A stretch of 23,533 bases of DNA from JADLHS01 sp964539515 (GCA_964539515.1 CAZIJO010000075.1:1-23533), one strand, 5' to 3'. Shown: positions 7,273 through 15,633, counted from the stretch's first letter. A program made the numbers and translations. The notes: generated by a model not told the origin, from the letters alone.

Positions 7273-8600
7273 GCAGCCAGAGTTTGATTCAATTCATCCA
7301 GCAGCGGGAGCAATTTATCGCCAAACAACTGGTGTGCTTTTCCCAATCCGCCGCGCTGGCTGAACGGTGCGTAATCGAAATCGTCCGGCTCGATGCTCAG
7401 GCTGGTGGCGATGTGGTCGCGGATGAGGTTGAGCCAGGCGAGTTGATCGCCGCTGAACTTCACGCCGGCTTTGGCCTTGTCCATGAGCCATTCGTTGAAG
7501 CGCGCGGTGACGGATTCGGCGAAGGGTTCGAGCACGGGCTGTTGTTCCAGCGCAAAGCGGACGAGCGAAACCAAATCGGCGAAGCGTCCGGCCTGCGAGC
7601 GGCCCTTGACCTTGCCAGGTTTGGCGGCGGCGAAGGCGTTCCACAAATTATCTTCCGTCCACGCGGCGGACTGCTCGCGGAGTTTTTTCTCCAATTCCTT
7701 GAGCATCGGCTCGGTGAGCCGCTGTTTGTAGGGGCGCGAGTAGAGCAACTGGAGCGCAGTGATCTCGGCCTTGTGTTGCTCGATGTAATCGCGGAAGGAC
7801 TGGGCAAGCTGAGCGTTGTTTTGCGTGCTGGCCTGGGCCGGGCCGGCGTAGATCAGGGTGTCCTGCGAAATAATGTCGATGGTCTGCTCGGCGGCTTTGG
7901 CGATCTTCTTGAGCAGGTTGCGGAGGTCGGGGTTGGACGCCAACGGGGCCAAGGCAGCTTTGACACGGAGGTCACGGACCTCGGCGATTTCTTTGGCGGT
8001 GGGTTCGACGTAGGAAGCGGCCGGCGACGGAGCGCCAGCCCTACCTTTGGCTTCCGCCAGAATTTCATCCGGGTCAATGGCGGCGAGCATGGCTTTGGAA
8101 ATCTGGCAGAGCGTCTGGCCTTTGGCGGTCTTGACGACCTCGGCTTCCAGCTCGGCATCGAAGCGGCGTTCGAGGCGGATGAGGCGGCCGGCCAGGGATT
8201 CGACGGCGGCGATTTCGGTTGTGCCGAGCGCGGCGGTATCGAGGAGTTTCTCGAAGCTGACGGTGGGTTTCTTTTCCAGCGGGCGAGATTCGGTGTGGAC
8301 GCGTTCGGTCACGCCCACGGCATCCACGATGAGGTAGCGGGTCTTGCGTTTGACGCCGGGGTTGGCGGATTGTTCCTCGACGCTGGTGAGAGTGACGCCA
8401 GCGGGCTTGGCTTCGACCGTGCCGAGGGCCTTGCCATCCACGAACAATGTGTAATCGGGTTCGCCGGTGGCAAACGAAAGCTCGCAGACGGCGACGCCTC
8501 GAGAAACCGCGAGATTGATTCTATCCTTCGTTTGGACGACCCAGCCGGACACGACGAGCATCGCATCGATCTTTTCACGGGCTTTTTCTTCCGGCGTCAT
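7269..8600 (-). CDS. hsdR: Type I restriction subunit HsdR, internally deleted (no helicase)
   Basis: The start MTPEEKAREKIDAMLVVSGW and the nuclease motif EPDYTLFVDGKALGTVEAKP (D49, E63-A-K65) are typical of the HsdR N-terminal PD-(D/E)XK domain. At about residue 79 (nt 8355-8370) the sequence jumps to RKTRYLIVDAVGVTER, normally found after the SF2 helicase motor. It then continues through the EcoEI-R-type C-terminal region (TLIYAGPAQA, ITALQLLYSRPYKQRLTEPM) to the end. The product is 443 residues against roughly 900-1000 for the family, with Walker A, DEAH-box and motif VI all missing. The frame is intact on both sides. A short alanine/proline-rich stretch (RAGAPSPAASY, near 8022-8045) matches a dispersed repeat. 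Translocation-dependent cleavage cannot work. The gene overlaps the truncated hsdM upstream and the DUF1016 gene downstream by ATGA. Confidence 0.88.
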   Translation of the reverse strand: MTPEEKAREKIDAMLVVSGWVVQTKDRINLAVSRGVAVCELSFATGEPDYTLFVDGKALGTVEAKPAGVTLTSVEEQSANPGVKRKTRYLIVDAVGVTERVHTESRPLEKKPTVSFEKLLDTAALGTTEIAAVESLAGRLIRLERRFDAELEAEVVKTAKGQTLCQISKAMLAAIDPDEILAEAKGRAGAPSPAASYVEPTAKEIAEVRDLRVKAALAPLASNPDLRNLLKKIAKAAEQTIDIISQDTLIYAGPAQASTQNNAQLAQSFRDYIEQHKAEITALQLLYSRPYKQRLTEPMLKELEKKLREQSAAWTEDNLWNAFAAAKPGKVKGRSQAGRFADLVSLVRFALEQQPVLEPFAESVTARFNEWLMDKAKAGVKFSGDQLAWLNLIRDHIATSLSIEPDDFDYAPFSQRGGLGKAHQLFGDKLLPLLDELNQTLAA

Positions 8601-8977
8601 GGGGCGAAGGGTAACGCAGATTCGGGGCGTTTGAGCACGGGATCGAATCGCGCCTGGGCGGGCAGATACGGGCTGCCTTTGGCAGGGTAGGCGGCGGGGT
8701 CGTCGACGCGTGAGTCACGCCGCGGCAAGCGTGCCGCAGCCTCACCCTCAGCCCCTCTCCCAGAGGTAGAGGGTAGCTCAAGCCTGGCGCGTTGGGAGGC
8801 GAAGCGGACTTCGGGGAAGCGCAGAAAGATGAGGCTGAGGAGACCATCCGGACGGGGACTCTTGAAGCCCGCTTCGACACACTGGGCTGCAGGCAATGCC
8901 TGCTCGGCCGCGGCCCCCAGGCGTTTTTCCAGCACGGCGTTTTGGTTATCCAGTTCGGTGGGGGCGATCCAGTGCAT
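8597..8977 (-). pseudogene. Truncated type I methyltransferase subunit HsdM (N-terminal part only)
   Basis: The 126-residue frame begins MHWIAPTELDNQNAVLEKRL, then LIFLRFPEVRFASQRARLE and SRVDDPAAYPAKGSPYLPAQ. These are recognisable N-terminal segments of an HsdM subfamily. The frame ends shortly after ARFDPVLKRPE, before the SAM-binding and NPPY catalytic region, so no methylation is possible. About 15 extra residues (STSGRGAEGEAAARL) between RLE and RDSRVDD come from a dispersed repeat containing GCGGCA-AGCG-TGCCGC (8722-8737). The stop overlaps the hsdR start (ATGA at 8600-8597), so the deletion kept operon coupling. This HsdM start differs from the one at 1-179, so two hsdM lineages have contributed. 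Typical family length is about 500 residues. Confidence 0.75.
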
Positions 8978-9312
8978 GGCGTTGGCCCGCAGGGTATTTC
9001 AAACGGTTGCGGTAGCAATGCCGGAAATGCGGAAACTTGCGGAGCGCCAGCGGCAACGCTACTTCAAACCACCTGCTCTGGCCGCGAATTGTCCCGCCTC
9101 GACGCGGATGATCCGATTCCCGTTACGACGGCGTTGCTGCGCCGCCGCTTTATTTGGGACGCGCGGCGACACGTCCCTGCCAACGTTGCCGAAATAACAC
9201 GCCACGAAGGAATCTGGTTGTGCGAGTTGTCTCCAAGCTGGCTGCCACTTGCACGCGGGGCGGTGGTGACGCATGTTCAGGGTGACAGGTGGTGTCGGAA
9301 GCGGCTTGAGAA
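8978..9312. other. Gene-free, repeat-rich spacer
   Basis: Both strands carry short open frames here, but none has recognisable domains or consistent codon bias. The plus-strand segments around 9040-9060 (GAGCGCCAGCGGCAACGCTA) and 9150-9190 resemble fragments of dispersed repeats. The leftward restriction operon must start within or near this spacer, but I could not identify a convincing promoter. Confidence 0.5.
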
Positions 9313-9792
9313 ATGAAAATCGCGTGGCTTCAACCCTGGTGGCACCGTCGGCCGGCGCGCAGAGCGCACCCACCGGCGGCGTCCGTCATCCGGTGGCCGT
9401 TCGCTCGACGGTCTCGGTGTCCGGAGACCCGCATTTTGCCTGATCCCAGTGCACCCCATTCTCACCGGGAGCCCATTCCGCCGCAACGCGTGTCCCTGCC
9501 GCTCCGGCAGCATTTGGATGTGAATCTGGCCACCGCATACCTCCGCCACCAATTGGATTGCGACGGCTGGCACGTGACCGGCCGTCACGACCATCAATTG
9601 GTCGTGCAGTTGACGCAAGGCGAGCGGGCCCGCTATTGCGTCGCCTACGACTGCTCGCCAGCGGTTGAGAAGGCGGTCTGCCACGGCAGCCGGGCGTGGA
9701 CGATGGCGATCACGCCCTTGCACGGGGAGGATAATCTGTCGGCACAAAGAGTGATGGAACTCAAGGCGGGGTTGGGTGAACTCCACGCCTGA
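9313..9792 (+). CDS. Hypothetical protein upstream of galT
   Basis: I do not recognise this 159-residue product. Residues about 60-159 (from SLPLRQHLDVNLATAYLRHQ to MELKAGLGELHA) show strong G/C bias at third codon positions and no disallowed patterns, which supports real coding. The first 50 residues are R/P/H-rich and could be non-coding read-through, so the true start may lie later, for example near 9437 or 9490. The stop is 31 nt before galT, so co-transcription is plausible. It has no transmembrane segment or clear motif. The function is unknown. Confidence 0.5.
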   Translation: MKIAWLQPWWHRRPARRAHPPAASVIRWPFARRSRCPETRILPDPSAPHSHREPIPPQRVSLPLRQHLDVNLATAYLRHQLDCDGWHVTGRHDHQLVVQLTQGERARYCVAYDCSPAVEKAVCHGSRAWTMAITPLHGEDNLSAQRVMELKAGLGELHA

Positions 9793-9823
9793 CGGGAGTC
9801 GGAATTTCAGCGGGAAGAGCATA

Positions 9824-10846
9824 ATGCCGGAACTTCGCAAAGACCTCATCACGGAGCGCTGGGTGATCATCGCCAGCGAACGGGCAAAGCGACCGCACGA
9901 TTTCACCCCGCCGCCGGCGGTGCCCGAGGCCGGCGTTTGTCCGTTCTGTCCCGGCAACGAAAGTCAGACGCCGCCGGAACTTTGGGCCGCGCGTCCGGCC
10001 GGGGGGCCGAACCAGCGGGGATGGCAGGTGCGCGTGATCCCGAACAAATTTCCGGCGCTGCGCATCGAGGGTGAGATGAACCGCGAGGCGGACGGCATCT
10101 ACGACCGCATGAATGGGATCGGCGCCCACGAGGTGATCATCGACACCCCCGAACACACCCAGGCGGTCGAGGAGCAAACCGTCGCGAACATCGCGCTGGC
10201 TTTGACCGCCTGCAAGGAGCGCATGCTCGATCTGCAACGCGACTTGCGGTTTCGGTATATCCTGGTGTTCAAGAACGTCGGGCGCGAGGCCGGCGCCTCG
10301 CTGCGCCACTCGCACTACCAGTTGATCGCCACCCCGGTCACGCCCTATCGGGTAAAGGCCAAACTGCTCGGGGCCCGCGAGTATTATGATCGCAAGGAGC
10401 GTTCGGTGTTTCAGGATATCCTGCGGCAGGAACAGCGGGAAGTCCGCCGCATCGTGTTTGAGAACTCGGGTTTTCTGGTGTTTTGCCCGTTTGCCGCACG
10501 GTTTCCCTTTGAGTTGTGCGTGCTGCCGAAACGGCAAGCCGCCGATTTTCATGCCGTGGCGGGCGAGGAGACTCTGCAACTGGCGGAGGCACTCAAGATC
10601 ACGTTGGGGAAACTCAGTCAGGGTTTGAACAAGCCCCAATACAACCTGATCCTGCACACGGCGCCGTTGCGGGTGGGGCATCGGCGGAGCGGTTATTGGG
10701 ATACCATTGATCAGGATTTTCGGTGGCACATGGAGATTCTGCCGCGGCTGACCTATACGGCCGGCTTTGAGTGGGGAACGGGTTTCTACATCAACCCCAT
10801 GCCGCCCGAGGATAGCGCCGCATTTCTGCGCGAGGTCGTGCACTGA
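9824..10846 (+). CDS. galT: Galactose-1-phosphate uridylyltransferase (GalT)
   Basis: The 340-residue cytoplasmic enzyme transfers UMP from UDP-glucose to galactose-1-phosphate in the Leloir pathway. The start MPELRKDLITERWVIIASER, the zinc-site pair CPFC (C39, C42), GAHEVIIDTPEH (H102) and the histidine-triad-like active site HSHYQ (H162, nucleophile H164, Q166) are all present, as is the late SGYWDTIDQDFRWHMEILPR. Length is normal for the family. I chose the ATG at 9824 because the family consensus starts there. An in-frame upstream ATG at 9776 would add 16 unsupported residues. In place of the usual HPH the motif reads HSH, a variant that keeps both histidines. This is a host gene that ends about 100 bp before the presumed prophage edge. 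Confidence 0.95.
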   Translation: MPELRKDLITERWVIIASERAKRPHDFTPPPAVPEAGVCPFCPGNESQTPPELWAARPAGGPNQRGWQVRVIPNKFPALRIEGEMNREADGIYDRMNGIGAHEVIIDTPEHTQAVEEQTVANIALALTACKERMLDLQRDLRFRYILVFKNVGREAGASLRHSHYQLIATPVTPYRVKAKLLGAREYYDRKERSVFQDILRQEQREVRRIVFENSGFLVFCPFAARFPFELCVLPKRQAADFHAVAGEETLQLAEALKITLGKLSQGLNKPQYNLILHTAPLRVGHRRSGYWDTIDQDFRWHMEILPRLTYTAGFEWGTGFYINPMPPEDSAAFLREVVH

Positions 10847-11077
10847 CGCCACGGCAAGGGTTGCAGGACTGAAACCTCGAGCCAGTGACGTCGAATGTCG
10901 GGACGCAGGAGGGAGCTGGTTGAAACTGGAGGGAAACAGAGTTGTATAACGGCCGTCAAAATGTCGCGAACGGAGGGTGTAAAGCGTCATCGGGCCACGC
11001 GTACAGAATCACGCGCCCTGTCATCCGGCATTTTTTGAGCCGAAAGGGGCGTTTGGCGACGGTTGGGTTTTCTGCAA
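10847..11077. other. Host-prophage junction region, candidate transposable-phage end
   Basis: No gene is seen between galT and the leftward GemA-like gene. The sequence TGTATAACGGCCGTCAAAAT from 10943 begins with the TG typical of Mu-family ends. It is followed by three GTCA-containing motifs at 10955, 10986 and 11020 (the last two GTCATCGGGC and GTCATCCGGC) spaced 31-34 bp, which could be transposase-binding sites. An imperfect stem (GGG...CGCGT with ACGCG...CCC, about 10992-11018) precedes a T6 run at 11031-11036 and could terminate galT. The right end of the phage is outside the window, so the target duplication cannot be tested. Confidence 0.35.
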
Positions 11078-11575
11078 TCAGCGGACCAATTGTCCGCTGG
11101 AAATCTTCCTCTCTTTGGCGCTGAGCGTGCGCTGAAGCGCTGCCTTGTAGCAGTGCATCGCGTGGGCATCGCCTCGGCCTTGGGTGACGTTGCGACGGAT
11201 CGCGGCGCAATAGCCTGGTCCAAGGCCGTGCGTGGCTAAGGCGGTCTCCAGAGCGGCGATTGACTGGCTCACCGCCGTGGCGCTGTAACGGTCGCGGCTG
11301 GTATCCTGGCGGGGGTTCTTTCGCGCCCAGTAGCCTCTTTGCTGAAAGACCGTATCGGGCTTGCAAGGGGGCTGCAATTCAGCCGCATCCACCTTGCGCC
11401 AGTAGATTGCCTCGAAGTACGCCAAAGCCAGATCAATGTGCCGGTCGCTCATCCGGGGATCCGTGCTCGAGCTGCAACCTGAGACAACCCTGAGCGCATC
11501 GCGATAGTCGGCGTCATCAAGACCAGCCTCGCGCTGGGCGCGCTTGAGGATGATTTGTTGAGCACGGGAGATCAC
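11078..11575 (-). CDS. GemA/Gp16-like Mu phage protein
   Basis: The N-terminal half (QQIILKRAQREAGLDDADYR, then ALRVVSG, then the charged MSDRHIDLALAYFEAIYWRK) follows the DUF1018/GemA pattern of Mu-like phages, in which a short helical protein modulates host and phage gene expression. The C-terminal half (about 75-165) is unfamiliar. The 165-residue gene overlaps the MuB-like stop by 4 nt (ATGA at 11575-11572), as expected for the last gene of an A-B-gemA type early operon. A perfect stem-loop covers its stop codon. The assignment rests on pattern and position, so it is moderate. Confidence 0.6.
   Translation of the reverse strand: MISRAQQIILKRAQREAGLDDADYRDALRVVSGCSSSTDPRMSDRHIDLALAYFEAIYWRKVDAAELQPPCKPDTVFQQRGYWARKNPRQDTSRDRYSATAVSQSIAALETALATHGLGPGYCAAIRRNVTQGRGDAHAMHCYKAALQRTLSAKERKISSGQLVR
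11079..11099 (-). terminator. Stem-loop over the end of the GemA-like gene
   Basis: CAGCGGAC-CAATT-GTCCGCTG is a perfect 8-bp inverted repeat overlapping the stop codon at 11078-11080. On the transcribed strand it is not followed by a U-run, so it is a possible RNA 3'-end stabiliser or a weak or Rho-assisted terminator, not a canonical intrinsic one. Confidence 0.45.
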
Positions 11576-13167
11576 GCCAGCACCTCGTGATTGAACCGGG
11601 ACGCCACAGGCTCAGCTTCGACCGGGCGCACACCACGCGGCGACGTTCCCGCAGCGGGCAGGGTGTTTTTTCGCAATAGTGGGCCGGCAGGAATAGTCGC
11701 GGCGCGCTTTGTCCTGGGCGCAGCTGCGCGCGGCTCTGGTGATTGCGCGTTCACAGGAGCGTCCAAAGGCATCCGCTTCCGGATCGCCGCCTGGATATCA
11801 TCAAGCGTCACCTTGGTCCGGCCCGAGCATTTAACCTCAAAACGGGCTTTCTTGAGGATGTGCGCAATCCCGGCAAGTTTGCTGTTTGAAAAAATGCCGT
11901 AACCGACCAGCGCTTTGATGCTGGCTGCGTCCCCTTCCGGAAAATGCGCACGGGCGACGGACTCCATCTCCGCCAGGGACAACTCCTTTGGCAGGACTTC
12001 CGGGAAGCCAATGCGCCGGTCAAATTGGTCCCAGTTCCAACCCGTGCGCTTTTCAATGTTCGCCTTTTCTGACTCGAATTGCGGCGTCGCGCAAATCACG
12101 ACCGGCACGCCGTAGTTCACCAGTTCGGTCATGATCCACGAAATCCGCGTCGGCCTTTTACGGCAACGATCATCCTGGCAGAGCAAATTGTGGCCTTCAT
12201 CGAACACCAGCGCCAATCCGGCGGCGCGGGCCACTTTCCCAACCCGCTCCCGCAGGTCCACACTTTTAAGACTGAGCGCGGATGAAACCCCGTAGGCTTC
12301 CGCGATACCCCGGAAGAAAGAAATGTTGTCGAGATGCGGCGGCACTTGCACGTACCGCGCCTGCCCCGGATGCGCGGTACACCAGGCTTTGATGGCATCG
12401 CTTTTGCCAAGGCCGGAATCGCCGTAGATCATCACCAGCTCGCGCGTCTCCAGCGCATAATCCAGCGCACGTGTCACTAGTCGCACAATTTCTGTTTCCA
12501 CGAATATGGCCGGGCGCTGCTGACAACGCGCGGCCACGTAGTGGCGCAACGTCGCAACCAGATTGGGGAACCACCACGGGCCACCTTCGACTTTGATTTC
12601 CGGGTTCAGGCAGAGTTCCGCCAGGTTGTCGGCCAGTTGGCCGGCCGCCTTGCGGCAGACTTCCACGAATTGCGACACCGGGTAGCCGGCCGGGCGTTTC
12701 GCCGCCTCCTCAGCCCGCTGCTTGGCCGCTTGCTTTTTGTCGCGTTCCCATCCGCTCGTGTATCTATCAACGGCATCCGTTGGCTCATCCATCTCGGACA
12801 GAAATGATTTCGGGTCATCTTCGCCTTGGAGCAGGTAGTGAAATTCGCCCCCTGGGATTTCATCACGCACCTGCTTCACCTGGCTCGCGTTGTAAATCTG
12901 GCCCGGTCGGGTCCCGAATTTCTGCATGGCGGGCGTTGCCAGTTCGTGAGGGTAACCGGCAATCAGATCGGCGGCGACTCGATCCAGACCGCCGGGCTGC
13001 CAGGAGAAATGCTGCAAGGCGAAGAGCAAGCTCACGTCCGCCGGGGACAGATCAGCGGCCCGGTTGGCGACGATGTTCGCGAGCAACCCGCGATCGTACT
13101 CGACGCTGGAGCAAAAGGCGCTTTGCTTGGTGCGGCTGCCGGGTGGGGCATGGCGGGTGGAACTCAT
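11572..13167 (-). CDS. MuB-like AAA+ target-DNA activator ATPase
   Basis: The 531-residue protein carries Walker A GDSGLGKS (249-256) and Walker B LALVFDEGHNL (318-328, D323 E324), then sensor-type VPVVICATPQFE. This is the arrangement of MuB and related transposition ATPases, which bind DNA in an ATP-dependent way, choose target sites and stimulate the MuA transposase. It directly follows the transposase gene (12 nt) and overlaps the GemA-like gene, as in Mu. It is much longer than MuB (about 310 residues). An N-terminal region of about 200 residues, with a helical segment at 140-190, precedes the ATPase and is unfamiliar, and the last about 90 residues are P/A/R-rich. The N-terminal part may carry DNA-binding or target-immunity functions, but this is inference. 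Confidence 0.85.
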   Translation of the reverse strand: MSSTRHAPPGSRTKQSAFCSSVEYDRGLLANIVANRAADLSPADVSLLFALQHFSWQPGGLDRVAADLIAGYPHELATPAMQKFGTRPGQIYNASQVKQVRDEIPGGEFHYLLQGEDDPKSFLSEMDEPTDAVDRYTSGWERDKKQAAKQRAEEAAKRPAGYPVSQFVEVCRKAAGQLADNLAELCLNPEIKVEGGPWWFPNLVATLRHYVAARCQQRPAIFVETEIVRLVTRALDYALETRELVMIYGDSGLGKSDAIKAWCTAHPGQARYVQVPPHLDNISFFRGIAEAYGVSSALSLKSVDLRERVGKVARAAGLALVFDEGHNLLCQDDRCRKRPTRISWIMTELVNYGVPVVICATPQFESEKANIEKRTGWNWDQFDRRIGFPEVLPKELSLAEMESVARAHFPEGDAASIKALVGYGIFSNSKLAGIAHILKKARFEVKCSGRTKVTLDDIQAAIRKRMPLDAPVNAQSPEPRAAAPRTKRAATIPAGPLLRKNTLPAAGTSPRGVRPVEAEPVASRFNHEVLA

Positions 13168-13179
13168 ATTTTTCGCAGG

Positions 13180-15633
13180 TTAAGGATCAGTCGGTTTGGA
13201 TTCGGCGAAGGCATCATCCATCAGGCTCAAGCCCAGCGCGCGGCGGTCCAACTTTGGATCACTGGGTGAAAGTTGAATGTCGAACCGTTTCGCAGCGCGG
13301 GATCCGCGGCGCACCGTTTCGGTTTTCGCGCGGTCCTCAGCGGTGATCTTTTCGGACTGCCGGTGAAATTCGCTTTGCCTCTCGGCCGCGAAGCCGTCGC
13401 TGGCAACGGGGAGGAATTGACGCGCCGCAAACTCCTTTGTGAACACCGCCTTGACGGCGCGATACACTTCCTTGGAATGGCGCGCCATCGCGGCATTCTC
13501 AGCGTTGGCCTGTCGCCAGGCTTCCGGAGCAAGCTCGGCGGCGTCGTGGTTTGGAAGGTCCGTTTCCAGTTTCACCACGATGGGGTTTTCGCCGTCCAAA
13601 TCCGTCACGCCACACAACTGCGGATTCTCCGGGTTGAACCAAGCAATGGCGTGCGGCTGCTTCATGCGCATGATTCCCAGCCGCTCATCCTTGTAGTTGA
13701 ACTGCTTTTTGCCATACGTGAACGTGAGCCCGTTTGGCGTGATCGCCGCCCTAATCTTGTTGCACGCGAGCAGGTATCGGCAGTTTTCAGGGACTTTCAG
13801 CAACGGGGTGGTGAAGCAACGCTCGTACGTTTGTTTGGGTGTCGTGCCTTGGAGGTATTTTCCCTCGCCGGGTTCATCATTATATTTGACCAGCAGTTCA
13901 CCCAACCTCTGCACCCACTCAGCTTTGGAGTACCAACCAAAATCGCCGGGATGAGCCGAGCCGGACTTGACCAGGCGCAGCTGCTTTTGAACTTCCTCGT
14001 AACGGTCAGTGAACGCATTTCGCCCCACGTAGCCGGGCTCGCGTTGCAAGTAGTTTTGCAGCTTTCCGTAAATTCGCTCGATGATCTTCCCGCGCGGGTA
14101 GAAAGCGTGCCGGATGCGGACCCCAAGGCGGCGGATGCCCTGTTCGGTTTCACTCCACGAAACCTCATCTTTGCGGCCAACCCACACGCGGGCGGTCTGC
14201 CAGAAACTGCCTTCCAGATAAAGGTCCTTGCGCGGGAGTCCGTACGTGTCGCACTTATTCGTCCAGGAATTGCGGATTTGGAATGCCGAGTATCCCTTCT
14301 CAAGAATGAGCGCAAAATTGTAGGCGAACCAAGATCGTTCATCCACCCAGACCAGGAGTTGCGGTTGCCCCACGTAAAGCGAACCGTCGGGCAATTCATC
14401 CCAAACGAGGTTCACGAACGTCATATCGTCGCACTGGTCAACGTCGCCACTGGCCAGTGGATTCGCGGGGTGATCGGGGTTGCGGTTGATATAGGCACCC
14501 TTCAAGACCGCATGGCGCGGGCCGTGCATCCGCATTTTCACGTCGTCGGTGTACGCGCTGATCTGGCTCGCGATCTTGCGGGGGATGCGCCGGAGCGACT
14601 GGCGGTAGTACTCGACCACTTCCGCGCGGAGCTTCCCGTCCCGGATCGCTTCCCGCCAGCCCTGGTCCATGCCGCCGCCGTACTTGGCGCCGTAGGCAAT
14701 GAGCTGGATCAATTCTTCGCTGGTCAACTCCGGACCGCGCGTCCGGCCCTGGCGTAGATCGTCCAGAATTGCAAGCCGCTTGCCTCCGCTCTGCCAGCGC
14801 GAATAGAGCCGCTCGAAATTCCGACGGAGCGCGGCGGGATTCTTGGCGAGGAATCGCGCCTCCTGTGCCAGGAAACCGATCACCTGGCGCTTGGCAGCCT
14901 TAACGCCGATGCGTTCGCCCCACGTCTCCAACACTTGGAACGAATCATCCAACACCTGGCGTTTCTGCGTTGCGTCCGGTTCGCCCCGTTTCAGGAATCC
15001 TTCAATGAGGCTGCGCAACGGGCGCAATTCGTCCGGGATGTTAGCGGGCGAGTGGAGATTCCCAGGTTGTGGTGCGGCGGCGTCATCCAGATATATTTCG
15101 AGGCGGCTTAAATCGCCATCATGCCGCGAGCGCTTGAGCGTGCGCTTGAACAGGCGCAGCCAGTAGCTGCCCGAAATCTCAAATCCAAAAACCGCCTGGT
15201 AGCTTTTTAACCCGATCTCAACCAGCTCTCCGGGCAGCAGCTTGGGATCGCTCTGGCGCTCTAACGCAGGGGCTAAGGCCCGGCGGAGTTGCTCCGCCCT
15301 TTCTTTGGCCGCTGGTGTCACCTGAGAAATCGGCACGGGCGGCACCCAAGCCTTGATCCCAAGGGCGGCGAGCCGGAGTTTTCCCGTCATGTAGTCCACG
15401 GAACTCTCACCCGCTTGAATGGCTGCGGTGGTGAACTTTTCCGTCAGAGCAGGCGGGAATGAATCCGGAGACCAGGTGCGGGCTTCGTTGCCGTGTTGAT
15501 GGCATACGCCTTGGGCTGGGATGTCCCGTAACAGTTTCAAAACCGTTGGTTTAGTGACACCCAGGGCAAGGGCGATCTGGCCGGCGGTGTAGCCGTTGGG
15601 GGGCGCAGGTTGAGGTTGCGGGGGCATATTCAT
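13180..15633 (-). CDS. MuA-like DDE transposase
   Basis: The 817-residue protein begins with an HTH (YTAGQIALALGVTKPTVLKL, 15-34). The retroviral-integrase-like core has acidic residues at DQCDDMTF (D402/D403), GLPRKDLYLEG (D470) and GKIIERIYGKLQ (E519). The spacing of about 67 and 49 compares with 67 and 56 in MuA (D269, D336, E392). A MuA-type beta-barrel region follows (TPNGLTFTYGKKQFNYKDER), and then a charged tail. It joins phage ends to target DNA. MNMPP gives two in-frame ATGs (15633, 15627). I used the first. The gene is preceded by a structured leader and by the terminator of the capsid gene, and is followed at 12 nt by the MuB-like gene. It appears intact. Confidence 0.93.
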   Translation of the reverse strand: MNMPPQPQPAPPNGYTAGQIALALGVTKPTVLKLLRDIPAQGVCHQHGNEARTWSPDSFPPALTEKFTTAAIQAGESSVDYMTGKLRLAALGIKAWVPPVPISQVTPAAKERAEQLRRALAPALERQSDPKLLPGELVEIGLKSYQAVFGFEISGSYWLRLFKRTLKRSRHDGDLSRLEIYLDDAAAPQPGNLHSPANIPDELRPLRSLIEGFLKRGEPDATQKRQVLDDSFQVLETWGERIGVKAAKRQVIGFLAQEARFLAKNPAALRRNFERLYSRWQSGGKRLAILDDLRQGRTRGPELTSEELIQLIAYGAKYGGGMDQGWREAIRDGKLRAEVVEYYRQSLRRIPRKIASQISAYTDDVKMRMHGPRHAVLKGAYINRNPDHPANPLASGDVDQCDDMTFVNLVWDELPDGSLYVGQPQLLVWVDERSWFAYNFALILEKGYSAFQIRNSWTNKCDTYGLPRKDLYLEGSFWQTARVWVGRKDEVSWSETEQGIRRLGVRIRHAFYPRGKIIERIYGKLQNYLQREPGYVGRNAFTDRYEEVQKQLRLVKSGSAHPGDFGWYSKAEWVQRLGELLVKYNDEPGEGKYLQGTTPKQTYERCFTTPLLKVPENCRYLLACNKIRAAITPNGLTFTYGKKQFNYKDERLGIMRMKQPHAIAWFNPENPQLCGVTDLDGENPIVVKLETDLPNHDAAELAPEAWRQANAENAAMARHSKEVYRAVKAVFTKEFAARQFLPVASDGFAAERQSEFHRQSEKITAEDRAKTETVRRGSRAAKRFDIQLSPSDPKLDRRALGLSLMDDAFAESKPTDP

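Noticed and set aside
7284..8690. 468-residue plus-strand open frame
   Set aside because: Shadow of hsdR; its translation is F/G/E-rich antisense sequence.
8792..9316. 174-residue plus-strand ORF
   Set aside because: The first half is antisense to the hsdM remnant and the second half is repeat-rich; no domain was seen.
9277..9957. 226-residue minus-strand ORF opposite the gene before galT
   Set aside because: Codon bias favours the plus strand and the ORF overlaps the start of galT.
13273..14757. 494-residue plus-strand open frame
   Set aside because: Antisense to the MuA-like transposase, which has complete DDE motifs.
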